7,887 bases of DNA. Origin: an uncultured Collinsella sp. Its GTDB lineage: Bacteria > Actinomycetota > Coriobacteriia > Coriobacteriales > Coriobacteriaceae. This document shows, one piece after another, positions 4,962 to 7,887 of the stretch (position 1 is its first letter; each line of letters starts with the position of its first letter). The DNA lies in the NCBI GenBank assembly GCA_900757505.1, contig CAAEOE010000025.1, positions 1 through 7,887 on the forward strand. Reading direction: 5' to 3'. The position numbers were made by a program, and so were the translations under genes. The notes beneath the pieces were generated by a model. It was not told where the DNA came from, ran no database searches, and saw only the letters and a list, made by a program, of their open reading frames with translations.

Positions 4962-7145
4962 GTGAAGGATTCCGACCTCTCCACAACGGCTGCGCGCGAC
5001 GCTGCCCGCATCGTCTGGTTTAAGCGCTACCCCGCCAAGCAGACGCTCATCGCATTTTTGCTCGCGCTGTTGGCGACCACGGCGTTTTCTATCGATCCCG
5101 CCCCAGTGTCGAGCAACGCAGTCTTGGCGATTGACCCCAAAGCCTCGGGCATGCTGTATGTGTGCTACGAGGTGCTCCTCTCGTTTGCCGGCCATACCGA
5201 CGCGGTCATGCTGCTTGCGCTTGCCTGCCTGCTCACGCTGCCGTTTCGCTACGTGTTCTTTGGCCGCGGCGACGCTTGGCGTCCCTCGGTGATCCTTCCG
5301 TCGCTGTTCTTTGCCGTCTGCATGGTGTTTGGCCGCAGCTACGACCTCACCGATTCGGCCGAGATCGTGCTCGGCGACAAGGCCCGCATCATCTGCGCCT
5401 GGATAGGCGGTGCGGGCTGGATGCTCTTGGCGGTCGTTGCCTTCTACCTTGCCTTTGAGTGTCTAGATTGGCTGAGCTCTCGGCGCATTCCGTTTTCCGA
5501 AGCGCACTTTGGCCGCGTATGGCGTGTGGCTCACGCCGTGCTCTCGGTCCATCCCTTTGCCGGGCCCTTCCTGGTGCTTATGGTCGCTTGGGCGCCCACG
5601 CTCATCGCTTCGCTGCCCGGCCTTTTTATGGGAGATACGGGTGCGCAGATTCGCCAGTGGTTCAACTACCCCAACGGCACGAGTGACTACCTGCGTCTGC
5701 TCAATCCCAATGTGTTGCTCAACGGACATCACCCCGTGGTGCACACGGCTATCATCGGTTCGTGCGTCCAGCTGGGGCTTTCACTGTTCAACAGCGCCAA
5801 TGCGGGTCTTGCCATCTACACCTGCGCTCAGTTCGTCATTACGGCCGCCTGCATGGCCTATTCCATCTCGTCGCTGCGCAAGCTGGGCGTGAGCCTGCCG
5901 GTCCGCGGCGTGATCCTGCTGTTCTTTGTGTTTATGCCCATGTTCTCCAACTACGCGGCCCTGCTTACCAAAGATGTGCTGTTTGCCGACGCGTTTTTGG
6001 TGCTGTTGGTGCAGACCGTAAAGCTTGTGGCCTGCGGCCTGCCCCGTCGCGATGCCAATGCCGAGCGTGCGGGCGAACAGAGGCCCGTGCTCTTTGCGCG
6101 CCATGACTGGCTGCTGTTCGCTCTGGGCGCCATGGGTTCCACGTTTCTGCGCAACGGCGGCCTGGTGTTTCCCCTGGCGGCATGCGTAATCGCGGCGGCG
6201 TTTTGCACATGGGACGCGCATGTGGCTCATCGTGCAGCCAAGCAGGCTGGTGCTGCGCCTTCGGGCGCCACGCCGCGCTTCCGCTGGGTCGGCGTCCTCG
6301 CGGTGCTCGCGCTCTGCCTTGCCTCCAACATGTACTTCACCAAGGTCTTTATGCCGGCGCATGACATCACGCCTGGTTCCAAGCGCGAAATCCTCTCGAT
6401 TCCGTTCCAGCAGACGGCTCGTTTCGTCCAAAAGCACGATGGCCTTAACTCGGGCGTCAACCCCACGGTTAAGGAGGACGGCACCATCGTGGAGGCTCCT
6501 TGCGACGGCTTGGTGACCGACGAAGAGCGTGCCGTGATCGACCGTGTGCTCAAGTACGAGAACCTGGGCCGCCGTTACAACCCGGATAAGTCGGACGCCG
6601 TCAAAAATTGCTTTAACGAGTATGCCTCGCAGGAGGACATCAAGGCCTATTTTGAGGTGTGGGCCCAGATGTTCAAAAAGGACCCCGGGTGCTATATCTC
6701 GGCGCTCATCAATAACTACTATGGGTATTTTTATCCGAGCGCTCGCGACGCATGGGTCTACAGCACGGCGCGCAGTGCCGAGATCATGGCGAAGCCCGAT
6801 AACCTCAAGTACTTTGACTTCCATCCGGTCGATAGCAAGGTTGTGCGCTGGTGCGACCACCTGATCAACCTGTATCGCGTGGCAGTGCAACGTATCCCGT
6901 TTATCTCGCTCACCATGAGCTCGGCCACCTATGTGTGGATCATGATCGCCGTGGTGGTCTATCTGCTGCGTCATCATTCGTGGCGCGGGCTGGCCATTTG
7001 GGTGCCGCTGCTGGGTGTGCTCGCCGTGTGCCTGATCGGTCCCTGCAACGGCTCGACCTACATGCGTTACCTGTATCCGGTCATCGCCTGCATGCCCTTT
7101 GCCATCGGCGCCACCATCACCCGCAGCGACCTCCTCTGGTCCTAA
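4962..7145 (+). CDS. DUF6020-type polytopic membrane protein, possibly GT-C-like
   Basis: A 727-residue integral membrane protein recognised as DUF6020-like; its function is unknown. Roughly twelve to fourteen hydrophobic segments occur: ten or so before residue 460, then a hydrophilic domain (about 461-645, probably outside the membrane), then three more at about 652-718. Conserved-looking motifs are MGDTGAQ (223-229), NGHHPVVHT (254-262), NYAALLTKD (330-338), RNGG (397-400), IPFQQTARF (480-488, at the start of the soluble domain) and RYLYP (702-706) in the last segment. An acidic residue in the first large loop, followed by an HHP motif and a late RYxxP, is reminiscent of GT-C lipid-linked sugar transferases; that link is inference. 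The start is GTG with a weak GAAAGG ten bases upstream, so modest expression is likely. No cell-wall or polysaccharide genes are adjacent to suggest a substrate. Confidence 0.75.
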   Translation: MKDSDLSTTAARDAARIVWFKRYPAKQTLIAFLLALLATTAFSIDPAPVSSNAVLAIDPKASGMLYVCYEVLLSFAGHTDAVMLLALACLLTLPFRYVFFGRGDAWRPSVILPSLFFAVCMVFGRSYDLTDSAEIVLGDKARIICAWIGGAGWMLLAVVAFYLAFECLDWLSSRRIPFSEAHFGRVWRVAHAVLSVHPFAGPFLVLMVAWAPTLIASLPGLFMGDTGAQIRQWFNYPNGTSDYLRLLNPNVLLNGHHPVVHTAIIGSCVQLGLSLFNSANAGLAIYTCAQFVITAACMAYSISSLRKLGVSLPVRGVILLFFVFMPMFSNYAALLTKDVLFADAFLVLLVQTVKLVACGLPRRDANAERAGEQRPVLFARHDWLLFALGAMGSTFLRNGGLVFPLAACVIAAAFCTWDAHVAHRAAKQAGAAPSGATPRFRWVGVLAVLALCLASNMYFTKVFMPAHDITPGSKREILSIPFQQTARFVQKHDGLNSGVNPTVKEDGTIVEAPCDGLVTDEERAVIDRVLKYENLGRRYNPDKSDAVKNCFNEYASQEDIKAYFEVWAQMFKKDPGCYISALINNYYGYFYPSARDAWVYSTARSAEIMAKPDNLKYFDFHPVDSKVVRWCDHLINLYRVAVQRIPFISLTMSSATYVWIMIAVVVYLLRHHSWRGLAIWVPLLGVLAVCLIGPCNGSTYMRYLYPVIACMPFAIGATITRSDLLWS

Positions 7146-7146
7146 T

Positions 7147-7179
7147 TTGGTGCAAAGGGGACAGGTTACTTTGCACCAA
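7147..7179 (+). repeat. Conserved-loop hairpin R3, abutting the DUF6020-type stop
   Basis: A perfect 11-bp stem (TTGGTGCAAAG, 7147-7157, with 7169-7179) encloses the loop GGGACAGGTTA. It begins one base after the TAA at 7143-7145. No T-run follows. The loop matches the minus-strand loop of R2 across GGGACAGGTT and resembles R1, while the stem differs from both. Confidence 0.7.
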
Positions 7180-7196
7180 CCCCTTGCACCAAGGGG
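7180..7196 (+). other. Short hairpin following R3
   Basis: CCCCTT (7180-7185) pairs with AAGGGG (7191-7196) around the loop GCACC, directly after R3. The sequence TTGCACCAA at 7184-7192 repeats the 3' arm of R3. It could therefore pair with the 5' arm at 7147-7155 in place of the normal R3 stem, giving a switchable fold. No T-run follows. Confidence 0.4.
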
Positions 7197-7199
7197 CTG

Positions 7200-7262
7200 T
7201 ATCATCACGACGCCTTCATTTTGGGGTTTATCTCGCAGGCCAGTAGGTATATCATAACGACG
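7200..7262 (+). repeat. Direct repeat pair in the yebC upstream region
   Basis: TATCATCACGACG (7200-7212) and TATCATAACGACG (7250-7262) match at 12 of 13 bases and start 50 bases apart. Both lie in the non-coding stretch before yebC. They may be paired binding sites for a regulator. Alternatively they may be tandem promoters, each with TATCAT as -10 and the ACGACG at the start region. No -35 elements are evident. Confidence 0.45.
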
Positions 7263-7268
7263 TTTGTT

Positions 7269-7274
7269 TATATT
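7269..7274 (+). promoter_or_regulatory. Candidate -10 box for yebC
   Basis: TATATT matches five of six -10 consensus bases and lies 55 bases before the yebC ATG. No good -35 is present at normal spacing. The two TATCAT copies further upstream are alternatives. Confidence 0.35.
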
Positions 7275-7323
7275 GCCCGAGCATCTGCGCTGGGCTTTAG
7301 GTCGAAACCGATAGGAGACACGT

Positions 7324-7887
7324 ATGTCCGGACACTCTAAGTGGGCCACAACCAAGCATCGTAAGGGCGCGCAGGACGCCAAGCGTTCCGCCCTCTTCTC
7401 CAAGCTGAGCCGCAACATCACCGTTGCTGCCCGTCTCGGCGGCGACCCGCTGCCCGAGAACAACGCCAGCCTCGCTGCTGCCGTTGCCAAGGCCAAGGCT
7501 CAGTCCATGCCTAAGGACAAGATCAAGTCCGCTATCGACAAGGCTTTTGGTTCGGGTGCCGATGCCGCCGTCTACGAGAACATCGTGTACGAGGGCTATG
7601 GTCCCGCCGGTGTCGCCGTCTACGTTGACTGCCTGACCGATAACCGCAACCGCACTGCCGCCGATGTCCGTTCCGCCTTCTCCCACGCTGGTGGCAACCT
7701 GGGCACCTCCGGCTCCGTCGCCTTCCAGTTTGAGCGCAAGGGCCAGATCGTCGTCGCCAAGGAGATCCTGGACGAGAACGCCAAGAAGGAGACCATGATC
7801 GCCAACGGTGCTGCCGGTGACGAGGATGAGTTCATGATGGCAATCGCCGAGGCTGGTGGCGAGGACTACGAGGACGCCGGCGAGGAG
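7324..7887 (+). CDS. yebC: YebC/PmpR family regulator, 3' end beyond the window
   Basis: The first 188 codons of a YebC/PmpR (TACO1) family protein; full-length members have about 240-250 residues, so some 55-60 are missing at the right edge. The N-terminal signature MSGHSKWATTKHRKGAQDAK and the central YEGYGPAGVAVYVDCLTDNR stretch (about 88-107), followed by GGNLGTSGSVAFQF (122-135), are unmistakable. The family was long annotated as transcriptional regulators (PmpR). Bacterial and mitochondrial members have since been tied to relief of ribosome stalling at proline-rich stretches. An AGGAG six bases before the ATG supports the start. The visible C-terminal part is rich in Glu/Asp and Gly (about 173-188), as expected before the last domain segment. 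In many bacteria yebC precedes ruvC-ruvA-ruvB, which may follow here. Confidence 0.96.
   Translation, partial: MSGHSKWATTKHRKGAQDAKRSALFSKLSRNITVAARLGGDPLPENNASLAAAVAKAKAQSMPKDKIKSAIDKAFGSGADAAVYENIVYEGYGPAGVAVYVDCLTDNRNRTAADVRSAFSHAGGNLGTSGSVAFQFERKGQIVVAKEILDENAKKETMIANGAAGDEDEFMMAIAEAGGEDYEDAGEE

Noticed and set aside
4602..5195. 197-codon minus-strand frame over the lgt end and the intergenic hairpins
   Set aside because: Low-complexity shadow composition. The region is explained by the lgt C-terminus, structured non-coding sequence and the next gene's start.
5781..7496. 571-codon minus-strand frame across the DUF6020-type gene, R3 and the yebC start
   Set aside because: It crosses two well-supported plus-strand genes and the intergenic repeat, has no family-like motifs, and shows the skewed His/Arg/Gln composition of an antisense shadow.

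Overview
The window looks like ordinary chromosomal DNA of a high-GC actinobacterium. The gene set, the promoter style and the style of the proteins fit the class Coriobacteriia, most likely Collinsella or a close relative. That assignment is from recognition only; no database search was possible. There are seven protein-coding genes. Six are complete and one runs off the right edge. No tRNA, rRNA, CRISPR array, phage gene or transposase gene was seen.

Layout. Positions 1-88 hold the tail of an intergenic region with a good intrinsic terminator serving the leftward gene. Positions 89-1792 (minus strand) encode an OPT-family peptide or metal-chelate transporter. A 192-base divergent intergenic region (1793-1984) separates it from a rightward series: type III pantothenate kinase coaX (1985-2836), a dCMP deaminase-type zinc enzyme (2921-3445), a small NifU C-terminal-type Fe-S protein (3617-3895), prolipoprotein diacylglyceryl transferase lgt (4005-4826), a 727-residue polytopic membrane protein of the DUF6020 type (4962-7145), and the first 188 codons of yebC (7324 to the window end). 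For coaX, the deaminase and lgt, the longest open frame starts too far upstream. Shine-Dalgarno position, and for the first two the -10 boxes, place the starts at 1985, 2921 and 4005.

How the genes fit together. The rightward genes are mostly unrelated housekeeping functions: CoA synthesis, dUMP supply for thymidylate, Fe-S cluster carriage, lipoprotein lipidation and a translation or transcription factor. Several appear to have their own -10 box 30-55 bases ahead of the start, so this is a run of short transcription units rather than one pathway operon. nifU and lgt may be cotranscribed. The DUF6020-type protein is the least understood; its motifs suggest a GT-C-like membrane enzyme, which is inference.

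What stands out lies between the genes. Three perfect hairpins (4827-4860, 4904-4942, 7147-7179) have unrelated stems but the same loop core, GGGACAGG or its complement. They hug the ends of lgt and the DUF6020-type gene. The two that flank the DUF6020-type gene have loops complementary over 10 bases. They look like a dispersed REP-like family. The lgt leader has four short segments that can pair as 1:2, 2:3 and 3:4. A 16-base perfect palindrome precedes nifU, and a 13-base direct repeat spaced 50 bases apart precedes yebC.
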